NCBI GenBank assembly: GCA_964251665.1
Contig: CAXUKO010000006.1
Location: forward strand, 62,001-126,000
Reading direction: 5' to 3'
From: JBBQLG01 sp964251665
Lineage (GTDB): Bacteria; Bacteroidota; Bacteroidia; Cytophagales; Spirosomataceae
DNA length: 64,000 bases
Shown: positions 42,982 through 53,152 of the stretch, piece after piece
Numbering within the stretch: position 1 is the stretch's first letter
Layout: every line of letters starts with the position of its first letter
Translations under genes and position numbers: made by a program
The notes under the pieces: generated by a model
Database searches by the model: none
What the model saw: only the letters and a program-made list of their open reading frames with translations
What the model was told of the DNA's origin: nothing

Positions 42982-45900
42982 TTAAAACGTCAGGTTAAGA
43001 TTTACCCCGTAGCGCCGGGTAGTTGGCGTTTGGAGGCCCGAGTAGCCGCCCGTGATGAACTGGTCGAGGTCGATGTCTTTGCGGGCTGCGAAGTAGAGCA
43101 GGTTACGGCCTACCAGCGAGACCGATGCCTGCCGTACCTTTAACCGGTTCAGGAACGGCTGCGGCAGGTTGTAGCCAATAATGACTTCGCGCAGTTTGGC
43201 GAACGTCCGGCTGATCAGGAACGACTCCGGCTGACCGTACTGACGGGCAATGTAATCCTGCGCGAACGTAGCCGTGGTGTTAGGCGTGTACTGAAGCTCA
43301 CCGTAGTTGGTGATAGCTCCCGTTGTGGCGTCGTACTTGATGGGAACCCCACCGGCCACCACTACGCCACTGCCGACGTAAGACTTGATACCCTGCACGT
43401 CGTTCAGGCGGGCTACCCCAAAGGCACCCTCTGCCGTTTCGAGGTTGCGGCCTCCCTGATACGTTTTCTGCTTGATGTAGTCAGCAATCACACCACCTAC
43501 GCGCCCGTCGAACTGGAAGCTGAAGTTAAAGCTCTTGTACGAAAAGCGGTTGTTTATGCCCCAGACAAACTTTGGGTTCACATAGCCCAGAAACTGCGCT
43601 ACCGGATTGGCGATGGGCCGTCCACCGGCATCGTTGATGTACTGTCCATCGGGCGTGCGGTAAAACCCACCACCATAAAACCCATCAACCCGGTCGCCAA
43701 CATTCACATAGCGGTTGCCGCTGCTGCTGCCCACAAAGTAGCTGGATGCCACTGTATTAATGTTTCCATCAGGATATACTTCTTTCAGTTTCTGGGTGTA
43801 GGTCGAATAGTTGGCGACTACATCCCAGTTCAGGCCCCAACTCGTGCGGAGGGCTTTCCCCGTCAGCGATAGTTCCAGGCCCTGTTTCTGGGTTTTGATC
43901 CCATTTACCAGGCGGCCCGTGTAGCCGGTTCCTTCCGACTGGTTCAGGGTGAAAATGGCGGGTCCTTCGTCGCTGATGAAGTAAGCACCATCCAGCGCAA
44001 TCCGGTTGTTGAGGAAACGGACATATATCCCAACTTCGGTTTGTGAGGTCGAACTGGGCTTCAGGTTCGGGTTGTTCAGCGTGTTGGTATAGTAGGCCGC
44101 CGGTTTGTTGTTATAAATCAACGGCGTCGAATACACGGCAGCGTTCTGGTAGCTTGGTCCCCCGTAGGCTGAAAAATACTGCGCTCCGTAGCCCAGTGGG
44201 TTCCCGTCTCCCTGCGATGGTGTGGCACCGATGGTAGCGCGGGTGAGGCCGTCCTTTACGTTGGCGTATGATGCCCGCAGCTTCAGGAACGAAACGAAGG
44301 GCAGCGTTTGCGCGATAGGCAGGTAGTCCGACAGCACGGTACTGAGCGCTACCGACGGATAAAAATAAGTGTTATTGGCCTTTGGCAGCGTCGAGAGTTT
44401 ATCCATCCGGCCGGTCGTAGACAGCGTAGCAAAGTTGCGGAAGGTAAAGTCAGCAGAATAATACGCCGATAATACCCGCATGTCAGACGTGAAACTCGAT
44501 GCCTGTACCCCGTTGGATGAGTTCGAGATGGAGTACACGTTCGGCACAATCAGATAGTTGGTGCTGACGTAGTTCGAGTTGTAATTGAATACCCGCAGCT
44601 CTGTCCCGGCCAGCGCGTTCACGGTCAGGTCTTTGGTAACCGGTTTGTTGTATTGCAACAGCACCTGGTTGATGTTGTCGGTCAGGTTCCGGCGATCTTC
44701 GCGGTAGTCGCCCCGGGCTTCTTCGCGGCCATAGGTCGTGGCCGAGTACGGGAATTTCTCGTTCCGTAAAAGATTCCAGGTCGTTAACTGTACTTTGCCG
44801 GTCAGGTCCAGCCCGTCGGCGAGGTGGTATTTCAGCGAGGTATAGCCGTACAGGTTGTTCATGTAGTGGCCGCGCGTCCAGTACTGGGCCTGAAACCAGG
44901 GGTTGTTGTACCGCTGGTATTCGGCGTAAATCTGTTGCGTACCTTCCTTGCCGGGTTGCCAGATCTGCTTCATATCGTCGATGTTCCAGTCGGCACCGCC
45001 CCAGATTTCGACATTATAAATGAGCGAGTTTGGGCCGTAGTTCACATCCGGAATATTGGGCGTATACTGCTTGTTGAAGTTGATACTCGACTCGAAGCGC
45101 AGCCGGGGCGAAAAATTGTAGCCCAGCGTAGTGTTGAAGTTCGTGATGTTCAGCCGTGTAGTCGGTACCAGCCCGCGCTGGTAATTCTGTGATACCGAAA
45201 ACCGCAGATCGTACTTGTCGCTCGACGACGATACGGCGATGTTATTAGTACTCAGAATCCCCGCCTGGATAAAGCGTTTGAGGTTGTCTTTGCCACGCGG
45301 TAGAAACGGCGTTGGCTGACGGTCGCTGGTAAACGAACCCGCCCAAAATTTAGTCGTATACGTTTTGCCTGGTGTTACGGGGCTGTCGTATTGCGGAATG
45401 AGCTGACCATTGAGGGCTAGTCCCCAGATGTCGTAATCACCATCGTTGATACCACCGCCTTTGCCATCGCCGAAGGCATACACCCCATATTCGCCGGGTC
45501 CGTACTGATCCTGCACTTTTGGAATGGCGATAAAGCCCTGATCAGCCATCTGGCTGGTGTTAAACTCAACCGAGAAGCCACGCTTATCCTTAGAGCCACG
45601 TTTCGTCGTGATGAGAATAGCCCCGTTTTTACCCCGGAAACCATAAAGTGCCGAAGCTGATGCCCCTTTCAGCACGGTATAGGTGTCGATATCGTCGCTG
45701 CTGATGTTCCAGGTATCGGAGTTGATAGGAATACCATCTACGACAAAGAGTACCTCCGTATTTCCCCGCAGGGCGATGCTTGGCGCACCGAGCAGTTCAG
45801 AACTGGCCCCCACGGTTAATCCGGCCACTTTACCCGTTAGGGAATTGATTGGGTTTGGTTCGCGGGCTTTGGTCACTAAGGCACCATCAACCGTTTGGAT

Positions 45901-46299
45901 AGCCTGGCCCGTGTTGCGTACATCTTTCTTAATACCAAGAGCCGTCACGACCACTTCGTTCAGGTTTTTGGTACTGGCCTGCAAGGTTATGGCGATGACA
46001 GATCGGTTGCCAACGGCGATTTCCTGCGATTCAAACCCAATGAACGAATAAATCAGGCGGGCGTTGGCGTCGGGGACGCTGAGTGAGTAGGTACCGTCAG
46101 CGCGGGTGTTGGTACCCGCGTTTGTGCCTTTCACAATGATTGACACACCGGGCATGGCACTTTGATCTTCACCGGACAGCACCCGGCCGGTCACCGTAAT
46201 TTGTGCCTGTGCCTGCACCGTCAGCAGCAGTCCGATGAGCAGACAAAGCCAGTGGCTGCCGGTTAATCTTGTTAAAAAAGTAGGTAGTGGTAGTTGCAT
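42982..46299 (-). CDS. SusC/RagA-family TonB-linked outer-membrane transporter
   Basis: A 1105-residue SusC-type transporter. Order: signal peptide (WLCLLIGLLLTVQAQAQ), a carboxypeptidase-like regulatory domain (ITVTGRVLSGEDQSAMPGVS), TonB box and plug (NEVVVTALGIKKDVRNTG, KGASASALYGFRGKNGAILI), then a large barrel ending in RRYGVNLNLTF. It works with the SusD lipoprotein to import large or lipidic molecules using TonB energy. The partner genes in this locus do not include a glycosidase, so the substrate may not be a glycan. It follows a small HTH gene by about 150 bp and probably has its own promoter there. Confidence 0.95.
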   Translation of the reverse strand: MQLPLPTFLTRLTGSHWLCLLIGLLLTVQAQAQITVTGRVLSGEDQSAMPGVSIIVKGTNAGTNTRADGTYSLSVPDANARLIYSFIGFESQEIAVGNRSVIAITLQASTKNLNEVVVTALGIKKDVRNTGQAIQTVDGALVTKAREPNPINSLTGKVAGLTVGASSELLGAPSIALRGNTEVLFVVDGIPINSDTWNISSDDIDTYTVLKGASASALYGFRGKNGAILITTKRGSKDKRGFSVEFNTSQMADQGFIAIPKVQDQYGPGEYGVYAFGDGKGGGINDGDYDIWGLALNGQLIPQYDSPVTPGKTYTTKFWAGSFTSDRQPTPFLPRGKDNLKRFIQAGILSTNNIAVSSSSDKYDLRFSVSQNYQRGLVPTTRLNITNFNTTLGYNFSPRLRFESSINFNKQYTPNIPDVNYGPNSLIYNVEIWGGADWNIDDMKQIWQPGKEGTQQIYAEYQRYNNPWFQAQYWTRGHYMNNLYGYTSLKYHLADGLDLTGKVQLTTWNLLRNEKFPYSATTYGREEARGDYREDRRNLTDNINQVLLQYNKPVTKDLTVNALAGTELRVFNYNSNYVSTNYLIVPNVYSISNSSNGVQASSFTSDMRVLSAYYSADFTFRNFATLSTTGRMDKLSTLPKANNTYFYPSVALSTVLSDYLPIAQTLPFVSFLKLRASYANVKDGLTRATIGATPSQGDGNPLGYGAQYFSAYGGPSYQNAAVYSTPLIYNNKPAAYYTNTLNNPNLKPSSTSQTEVGIYVRFLNNRIALDGAYFISDEGPAIFTLNQSEGTGYTGRLVNGIKTQKQGLELSLTGKALRTSWGLNWDVVANYSTYTQKLKEVYPDGNINTVASSYFVGSSSGNRYVNVGDRVDGFYGGGFYRTPDGQYINDAGGRPIANPVAQFLGYVNPKFVWGINNRFSYKSFNFSFQFDGRVGGVIADYIKQKTYQGGRNLETAEGAFGVARLNDVQGIKSYVGSGVVVAGGVPIKYDATTGAITNYGELQYTPNTTATFAQDYIARQYGQPESFLISRTFAKLREVIIGYNLPQPFLNRLKVRQASVSLVGRNLLYFAARKDIDLDQFITGGYSGLQTPTTRRYGVNLNLTF

Positions 46300-46438
46300 C
46301 GGGGTAGGGTAATTTGGTACACCACAAAAGTATCCATGCAGTGTTGCCTGAATATTTCCGGGCTGTTACGAAACCTCGATCTACGTCTTTACGCTGAAAA
46401 TATTCAGCTAATAATTTGATAATAAATACTTTATAAAC

Positions 46439-46471
46439 AGAAAGGCCCAGCTTACAAGACCAGGCCTTTCT
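46439..46471. terminator. Hairpin spanning the stop of the HTH gene
   Basis: AGAAAGGCC (46439-46447) pairs with GGCCTTTCT (46463-46471). The stop codon of the HTH gene (46452-46454) lies in the loop. It should end the regulator transcript before the SusC gene. Confidence 0.6.
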
Positions 46472-46742
46472 CAACTGTTACTAACGGAAAATCCAACTCG
46501 TCTGCCACATAGCCAATCCGGAATGCTCCGGTCTTACTGTAATAATAGGTACGTGTGTGCCTGTCGTATTCAATTGGAAAGTGTAGATCCTCCTTCAGCA
46601 CGGTAAGGTAGTTAAACCAGGTGCTTCGGGAAACCCCAAGCAGGCGTGCCATTTGCTCGGGGGAGCCGGTAGCCCGCTTTTTTATAAGCGAGTCAATCCG
46701 TTCAATAAGGGCCAGTGTTTGCGGGAAAGTCTGGAGGGGCAT
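46452..46742 (-). CDS. Small HTH DNA-binding protein
   Basis: A 96-residue protein. Residues about 8-60 form a winged or plain helix-turn-helix: TLALIERIDSLIKKRATG, then SPEQMARLLGVSRSTWFNYL. The remainder (LHFPIEYDRHTRTYYYSKTG) gives beta strands, as in the HTH_11 type. Such small regulators precede SusC/SusD genes in several Bacteroidota. The ATG at 46742 (MPLQTF) is preferred over one at 46784, which lies in a palindrome and adds a cysteine-rich, unconserved-looking lead. It is a plausible regulator of the SusCD locus. Confidence 0.72.
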   Translation of the reverse strand: MPLQTFPQTLALIERIDSLIKKRATGSPEQMARLLGVSRSTWFNYLTVLKEDLHFPIEYDRHTRTYYYSKTGAFRIGYVADELDFPLVTVEKGLVL

Positions 46743-46777
46743 GACTGATAAGGTGGGGAAGCAACAAACAAAAATAC

Positions 46778-46826
46778 CACACAAGCCATAACAGACGTTA
46801 GTTAAACGTCTGTTATGGCTTGTGTG
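46778..46826. terminator. 22-bp-arm hairpin before the M4-protease pseudogene
   Basis: Arms at 46778-46799 and 46805-46826 are perfect reverse complements around a 5-nt loop. The hairpin lies between the stop of the protease gene (46839) and the start of the HTH gene (46742), both on the minus strand, so it most likely terminates the protease transcript. Confidence 0.75.
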
Positions 46827-46838
46827 CTTACCGGCAAT

Positions 46839-49813
46839 TTACCGAACTAATAACAACTTACCAGCTTTTAGCCCATTAGCCGCTTTGAGCCGCACCACGT
46901 ACTGACCGGTGGTTTCGCGACTTAGCTCAACGGTTTCTGTCTGCGGCTCACCCGTACCGGCCACCTCCCGCTGCCAAACAGACTGGCCCTGTAGGTTGAC
47001 CACCGACAGCATAGCCGCCTGCTTACTGCCCAACTGGAAACGCACCGTAAACGGCCCGTGCGTGGGATTTGGAGCAATCAGTAGTCCGTCGGCTTCGGTG
47101 CCCTCCGCATCCACGGCGGCAAAGCGGTAGCCCGCGCAGGAGGTAGTGTAGTTCAGGGGCGTAATCTCACTGCCCGACTGCCGGGCCTGAATAGTGAATG
47201 TGGTGCCGTTACGCTGATAGGTTGGCACATTGAAAACGTTATTAGTGTTCCAGTCCTGCAAGCCCGGTGCCCGAAACTCAACGGGTTGTCCGTTGCCGCC
47301 CGTTGTTGAAACGATTAGCTGGCCTGAGTTACAGTCGAAAGAGGGCGGATTGACGAAAGCTAAGCCACTTCCGGGGTTAGGGTTGCCGCCCCCCTGAACC
47401 ACCGTAATCTGAACGGGGGATGCATCGAGAAATCCGCCACTGTTGGAAAACAGTCGTGGCCGAATGGTGTAAGTTCCCGGCTGATTGATCGTGAAAGCTC
47501 CATTACTACCGGCCAATGCTGCCCAACGACTGGCAGTGAGCGTATAAGGCTGACTGTTACCGTTATCAGGTACATCGACGTAACCAGCCCAGTTGCCATT
47601 GATGTTGTATTGCACCTGACTAATGCCCTGTGGGTCGCAGACCTGGGTTCGTATGTCAAAATATAACGGGAAGCTACTGGCTGTCAGGGTTTGGTTGGGC
47701 GTGGGTGCAATCACTGAGATGGCTTGTTGACTACAGCCACCGGTATTATTACAGTTGACATTGATGTTAACCGTGCGTGTTGGGACGAAACAGTATAATC
47801 CCCCGGTCAGTCTAACCGTGTACTGTGCCGTGGTAGCAGTTGATGGAGCAACTATATTAAATGAGGACCCGGCACCAATATAGCTTCCCGATTGATTGTA
47901 AAAATCAAATGAAACTACATTTGGACTACAGCCCAGATTATTACCATTAGGTGTGTTACAAGTGGACGTTACTGTTATAGTTTGCCCGCAATTGGCCGAA
48001 CTGGGCGCAGCAACCGACAAATCTCTATTGCAATACAGGGGATCGCAGGGCTGGTTGAAGGGAAGGTTAACGGCGTTCCAGGCGGCAATGACTGATCGTT
48101 GCTGAAGTGAGCAGCCGCCAAACACATCGCGGGCCGCAAGCCGCATGGCATCACTCACATCGGCATACGTGGCATTAGTCATAATGTACGAATCTAAGCC
48201 TTTGTAAACTATCCGCATAGCATCGTCAAATCCAATACTGTTTATAGGAAAACCCGAACGGGGGGTGTTACCCGTTACAAGGGCATGAAACCATCGGCTT
48301 AGTACCGAACTGTTGTGATGGACGCTCTGAGTTCCCGCAAAGTCCCAGCCCGGACCTTCAAACCATTGCGGCATACCGAACTGGATGGGATTGGCCATGT
48401 TGCGAACCAACCAGGCATCCTCTCCCAGTGTCCAGTTCCATGGTTGGGGTGCTCCATTGGGAAACAAGTTCCGTTCAACCGCCGTACCAACTTATATCAG
48501 AAAACCCTTCATTGAGGGAACGGGATATACCATTAGCCCAATCTCCGCCTATCAACTGTCGACTCATGCCATGACCATACTCATGTGCGACAATATCTAT
48601 AGTGCTTAGTATTCTGCCATTGTCGGGATTTCTGCCAATGAGCATCAGTCTTTGAGCCGGATTCCAGAATGCACCAGATGTATTGCTTATTATCAAGGCA
48701 TTCGCAATCCTTCCCTGTCCATCCGTTCCATTATTTCCATTGAACGGATCGAGAACATTACGAAAATACAGGTAAGACTGGTAGGCTATCCAGTGTGTGG
48801 TAGTTGCCGTCTGCCGGTTGGTTCCCCAGTTGGTCGAAGGGTTGGTTAGCCGTGGATCATCGAAGACAAAGTTGCCGTTGTCATCGTTTCGGGTATCTAA
48901 CGCCAGCTGAACGTTGGTTCCGGCAGTTAACTGAGAACCACTCCCAAAAGGATCAACCTCAAACGTGCGGGTTGTCTGGCCGGCTGGTAAATAGCGATTA
49001 CTGCTATAGTTGACGGGAGTGAACGTGCCTGCTATCTTGGGGGCAGTAGCTGTATTACGTGCCTCGGAAATCTCGCCTTCTGCTACTTTATGGCTGTAAC
49101 CGTCCGTATGCGTATGGTCAGGATGGCCAAAACAGGCATCAAGTAGCGGATCACGTTTAAGGACTGTGCCAACAGTGGCATCTACGTAGACCCGCACAAA
49201 ATCGGCAGGTTGTTTGCCGGAGAAATCGAAATAGTAAGCTAATCGAAAGCTCGAACCGATCAGATCACCGTCGATGCTGGTTAGCACTAACTCCCCTTTG
49301 GGCAACTTGGCATCCCCTTTAAAATCATCGGTCGTTAGTTTGCGGTCAGCCAGGGCGATGCCCAACGCCAGCTTTTCCTGCATCGGCTTACCAACATCAA
49401 GCGTTAGATCGTCGGGAATGCGTCCGTGAGCGGTAGTCAACAAACCATTGCGCGAATGCAATGCATACAGTGCACCCTCTACCAGTACACCCTGATAATA
49501 AAGTTGGTAATGTTGGTGACGATTGCGCTCCCGGTCGGTTTTGTCTTTTAGGGGGCGAAATTGATAGTCGTCTTTTACACTGAGGTCTTTGGCGTACTTG
49601 CTGAAGAACTTGTCGGCCTCGATGGGTGCAATATCCTGCCGAAATTCCAGCCAACCGTTGTCGGATGCGTAGTAGGTCAGTTCTTGAAAAGCCCGGTTGT
49701 TCTCACGCAGATACTTTGGCTTGAATTTAGTTAGGCCCGACTGGGCATAAATGGAACTACCCCCCCCCCGCAAGAAACAGACCAAAGAAGAGATAAATTA
49801 GATATTTTTTCAT
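46839..49813 (-). pseudogene. M4-family (thermolysin-like) secreted metalloprotease gene with two frameshifts
   Basis: The gene reads from an ATG at 49813 (MKKYLIYLFFGLFLAGGG) into a 10-G tract (49760-49769 on the plus strand as C) where the frame breaks. The next frame (to 48475) gives a propeptide, the zinc site in IVAHEYGHGMSRQL and NEGFSDIS, then a stop. The last frame (48467-46839) resumes at LFPNGAPQPWNWTLGEDAW and continues through Ig-like repeats to a type IX sorting domain (IAPNPTHGPFTVRF to the end). The second break looks like one extra T at about 48489-48491: NEGFSDISGTAVERNLFPNG results when it is removed. The enzyme would be an exported protease. Sequencing error in the G tract is possible. 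Confidence 0.82.
49760..49769. repeat. Homopolymer of 10 C (10 G on the coding strand)
   Basis: A run of 10 C lies in the signal-peptide codons of the M4 protease gene. With 10 bases the frame ends at a stop; with 9 it continues into SSIYAQSGLTKF. It could act as a slippage (phase-variation) tract or be a sequencing artefact. Confidence 0.6.
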
Positions 49814-49845
49814 GTGAATGTGGATTTGATTGTGGCTGATTGTTA

Positions 49846-50283
49846 TTACTTTACTTCTTTAAGGCTGTCAACAGCTACATAGTGGACGGGATTGCCGCCA
49901 AAATCTGTAATACCCTCGTAGCGATATAGCCGCCCCCAAACTCTGTACTTGTATTCTGTAATCTGCTCGCGCGGTGGGTCACTGACGGGTATATTTTTCG
50001 GTAAATATTTGGCGGTTACTGCGCAGACCGGAAAGCCATAGTAAGGTGTCCCAAAATTTATAACGGGGGCTTCCTTAAAAAGAATCACACCTAATCCACC
50101 GTAGAATACAGGCTCACCCTTCAGCCGTTTGTAGAGTGTGAAATTTCCCCCCTGTACGCAGCAACTTCCGTTTTCGCAGGTTGGGTCAGGGGGTTCAATA
50201 GGCTCAGGCTGCTTTTTGCGGCAGCCCAATAAAATCAGCAGGCTGAACAGGCTCAGCCGGAGCCATAGTTGTCGTTTTAGCAT
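49846..50283 (-). CDS. Small hypothetical lipoprotein
   Basis: A 145-residue protein that I cannot assign to a family. The signal (LWLRLSLFSLLILLGCRKKQ) has a good lipobox (ILLGC) at about residue 21. A proline-rich linker and a CENGSCCVQGG cysteine cluster follow, then a small domain with strand-like FTLYKRLKGEPVFYGGLGV and EYKYRVWGRLYRYEGITDFG. I chose the ATG at 50283 because a start at 50316 adds 11 residues before the signal. It is 32 bp upstream of the protease pseudogene on the same strand, so both may be co-transcribed. Confidence 0.6.
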   Translation of the reverse strand: MLKRQLWLRLSLFSLLILLGCRKKQPEPIEPPDPTCENGSCCVQGGNFTLYKRLKGEPVFYGGLGVILFKEAPVINFGTPYYGFPVCAVTAKYLPKNIPVSDPPREQITEYKYRVWGRLYRYEGITDFGGNPVHYVAVDSLKEVK

Positions 50284-50657
50284 GGTAGAAGTCGTGTTTA
50301 GTTGAGATGGTCTCAAAACTATAAAACAGGAGTCTAATTATCTTGGACTTCGAAAATGGATACAAATTATTTACGGAAAATTTGGCTCAATTCAGACTCA
50401 GGCTGGTAGCGGACTTAGCTGAAAGTGCTGTACCGGCAGGAATCCATAGCATGGTCGATCATCAACTTTGTTCCAGGCGAGTCCGTGAACTCCGTCAGGC
50501 CGGAGCGGGAGCAAAATACCCCATTGCGCAAAGCCTTACAAACAGGAAGGCCCAACATTTTGATGCTGGGCCTTCCTGTTTCCGGATAGTAATTTGTGGG
50601 TTGTAGCGTTGTAATTCCATCGGCGCAGCCAACTACAAATTACAAATCATTAACGCT
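50284..50657. other. Intergenic region with one terminator
   Basis: This 374-bp gap holds the hairpin at 50540-50581 and otherwise shows nothing I recognise. A plus-strand reading at 50343-50606 runs through the terminator and has no domain pattern. Confidence 0.55.
50540..50581. terminator. Strong hairpin terminator
   Basis: AAACAGGAAGGCCCA (50540-50554) pairs with TGGGCCTTCCTGTTT (50567-50581). On the minus strand it lies 76 bp after the DUF2911 stop. Confidence 0.75.
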
Positions 50658-51182
50658 TTACATATGCGCGCTTACCGGCACCACAACCTTGGTTTCGCCC
50701 CAGGCGATGGTCAGGTCGTTGTTGGTTGGCGTGATGGTCAGTTTCTCCACATTGGCACCCCCGTTTTTGGCGGGTACTTTTACCTGCGCTACATCGGTAC
50801 CTTTAATTTTGTCGTAATCGTAGGCGCCCCACTGACCGAGGGTGCTGTTCAGGATCACTGTCCATTCGTTGGCCGCCGGAATCGTGAAAAGCGAATACGT
50901 ACCGGCTTTCACCATCTTGCCGCCAAACATCATGTCTTTGGCAAAGGTAATTTCGGTGGCTTCATTGGCACCCGTCCGCCAAACGGCACCGTACTTCTCC
51001 AGTCCATTGGGGCCGAACAGTTCCCGGCCTTTACGGACGGGCTGACCATAAGCGATTTTTATCATTTTGTTGGGGCTTTCCGCCGTAATACGCGGACTAA
51101 CCGGCGCTTTCTTGTCCTGCGCCTGTACCAGCGATGTCAGCGCTACGAACAGCACAAAGAGCAATACACTTACCTTTTTCAT
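50658..51182 (-). CDS. DUF2911 family secreted protein
   Basis: A 174-residue exported protein (signal VSVLLFVLFVALTSLVQAQD). The DUF2911 pattern is plain: IAYGQPVRKGRELFG, EKYGAVWRTGANEATEITF, GKMVKAGTYSLFTIPAANEW and LGQWGAYDYDK. The family is widespread in Bacteroidota, and its function is not known. The length and absence of further domains are typical. It diverges from the acyl-CoA dehydrogenase gene at 51347, so the 164-bp gap holds two promoters. Confidence 0.88.
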   Translation of the reverse strand: MKKVSVLLFVLFVALTSLVQAQDKKAPVSPRITAESPNKMIKIAYGQPVRKGRELFGPNGLEKYGAVWRTGANEATEITFAKDMMFGGKMVKAGTYSLFTIPAANEWTVILNSTLGQWGAYDYDKIKGTDVAQVKVPAKNGGANVEKLTITPTNNDLTIAWGETKVVVPVSAHM

Positions 51183-51346
51183 GTCAAAAAATGTTTTTAT
51201 GTCTTTTTAGTACTGATTGACCTCGCAAAGTAAACGATAATTTTACGACCCTGATATAACTATCTATTCTAAAATTGGTATTTTTACTTTCTAATCGTAT
51301 GCTTGCATACTATTTTTAAGCCGCTCAATTTCAAACCAACTCAATC

Positions 51347-53140
51347 ATGGCTGCTACCTATTTCAGCAAACGTAACTTACAGTTTTTGCTGCACGAAGTC
51401 TTTCATGCCGAAGACCTGACCAAATACGCTTACTTCGAGGCTCACGACCGCGAAACCTTCAATATGGTGCTCGATTCGGCGACCCACATCGCTGATACAC
51501 TGGCTTATCCCTACGTAAAGGAAGTAGATAAGAATCAGCCCGAGCTGAAGAACGGACAGGTTACCGTGCATCCCAAAGTACGCGAACTGTTGCGGGCGCT
51601 GGGCGAGGCCGGGCTGATCGGGGCGGGCTTTTCGTTTGAACATGGTGGTCAGCAACTGCCCCTGCTGGTTAATTCGTGCATCGGTTATATCCTGATGGCG
51701 GCCAACAACGGCATGATGTTCAACGGCCTGACCTCTGGTGCGGCTCACCTTATCACGTCGTTTGGCTCGCCGGAACTACTGGAAGCCTACGTACCAAATA
51801 TGATGTCGGGAAAGTGGCAGGGCACGATGGCCCTGACCGAACCACAGGCCGGTTCGTCACTGTCAGACATCACGACGTCGGCTACCCCGCAGGGCGATGG
51901 CACCTACAAAATTAAGGGGCAGAAGGTGTTTATCTCAGCCGGTGACCACAATGGGGCCGATAACATTATTCACCTCATGCTGGCCCGCATCGACGGCGCA
52001 CCAAAAGGTACGAAAGGGATTTCGTTGTTTATCGTGCCTAAATACCGGCTCGATGGTACGTTTAACGATGTGATCTCGACGGGGATTTACCATAAAATGG
52101 GGCAGCATGGTACACCCGCCCTGCACCTGACGATGGGCGAAGCCGACGACTGCATTGGCTACCTCGTTGGGGAGCCGCATCAGGGCCTGCCCTATATGTT
52201 CCAGATGATGAACGACGCCCGGATTGGCGTGGGTATGACTGCAACGGCCATCTCGACGGCAGCCTACCATGCCGCCCTGCAATACGCCAAAGAGCGCCCG
52301 CAGAGTCGTCGGTTGAACCAGAAAAGTCAATTGGATGCCCCTCAGACGGCGATTATCAACCACCCCGACGTGCGCCGGATGCTGTTGTTTCAGAAAGCCG
52401 TTACGGAGGGTTCGTTATCGCTGCTGCTCGAAGCGGCCCGGCTCTACGACATTAGTCAGGTGGCCGAAGGTGAAGAGAAGGAGAACGCTTTCCTGATGCT
52501 CGACCTGCTGATGCCGATGGCTAAAACGTTCCCGTCGGAGATGGGTGTGCAGTCGGTAAGTCAGAGTGTGCAGACGTTTGGCGGATATGGTTACACTGAA
52601 GATTTCCCGGTGGAGCAACTCTACCGCGACATTCGCATCACGCCCATTTATGAGGGGACAACCGGTATTCAGGCGCAGGATCTGCTGGGTCGCAAGATGA
52701 CCATGAAAGGTGGTAAAGCGCCCCAGTTGCTCTTCGCCGAAATCAGCAAACTGATTGCCGAAGCTTCGACCCACGACGACCTGAAGCCGTATGCCAGTGC
52801 CCTGAAGGATGAGTTAAATCGGGTACAGGAGGTTATGGCGGTATTACTGCCCCATGTGATGCAGGGCGATACCGAACGTTACCTTGCCGATGCCTCGCTG
52901 TTTCTGGAGATGATGGGCATTGTGGTGGTGGCCTGGCAGTGGCTGAAGCAGGCTCTCGTGGCCAAGCAGGCTTTGCTGACGCAGAATCCGCAGGGCGATG
53001 AACTGGCGTTTTACGAGGGCAAGCTCCACACCATGAAATATTACTTCCACTACGAGGTACCTAAAACACTCGGACTGGCCGTGCGCCTGAAAGACCCTGA
53101 AGTGCTGACAATCGTAACGGAAAAAGAACTGGCGTTGTAG
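51347..53140 (+). CDS. Long-form acyl-CoA dehydrogenase
   Basis: A 597-residue acyl-CoA dehydrogenase with N- and C-terminal extensions beyond the usual 380 residues. FAD-binding signatures are WQGTMALTEPQAGSSLSDI and the central FISAGDHN region. The catalytic base lies in YRDIRITPIYEGTTGIQAQD (the Glu). The C-terminal helical extension, about residues 470-590, matches the ACDH_C domain. It oxidises acyl-CoA to enoyl-CoA in fatty-acid or amino-acid breakdown, with electrons passed to ETF. The gene stands alone with a strong hairpin at 53153. The chain-length preference cannot be read from sequence. Confidence 0.92.
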   Translation: MAATYFSKRNLQFLLHEVFHAEDLTKYAYFEAHDRETFNMVLDSATHIADTLAYPYVKEVDKNQPELKNGQVTVHPKVRELLRALGEAGLIGAGFSFEHGGQQLPLLVNSCIGYILMAANNGMMFNGLTSGAAHLITSFGSPELLEAYVPNMMSGKWQGTMALTEPQAGSSLSDITTSATPQGDGTYKIKGQKVFISAGDHNGADNIIHLMLARIDGAPKGTKGISLFIVPKYRLDGTFNDVISTGIYHKMGQHGTPALHLTMGEADDCIGYLVGEPHQGLPYMFQMMNDARIGVGMTATAISTAAYHAALQYAKERPQSRRLNQKSQLDAPQTAIINHPDVRRMLLFQKAVTEGSLSLLLEAARLYDISQVAEGEEKENAFLMLDLLMPMAKTFPSEMGVQSVSQSVQTFGGYGYTEDFPVEQLYRDIRITPIYEGTTGIQAQDLLGRKMTMKGGKAPQLLFAEISKLIAEASTHDDLKPYASALKDELNRVQEVMAVLLPHVMQGDTERYLADASLFLEMMGIVVVAWQWLKQALVAKQALLTQNPQGDELAFYEGKLHTMKYYFHYEVPKTLGLAVRLKDPEVLTIVTEKELAL

Positions 53141-53152
53141 TTTGTGCCGTTC

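Noticed and set aside
41297..46299. The SusC/SusD pair as a standard glycan-use locus.
   Set aside because: There is no glycosidase, lyase or carbohydrate esterase in the same direction; the adjoining enzymes are a PhnZ-like protein and a phosphoesterase.
50343..50606. An 87-codon plus-strand reading between the small lipoprotein and DUF2911 genes.
   Set aside because: It runs through a strong hairpin terminator and has no family features.
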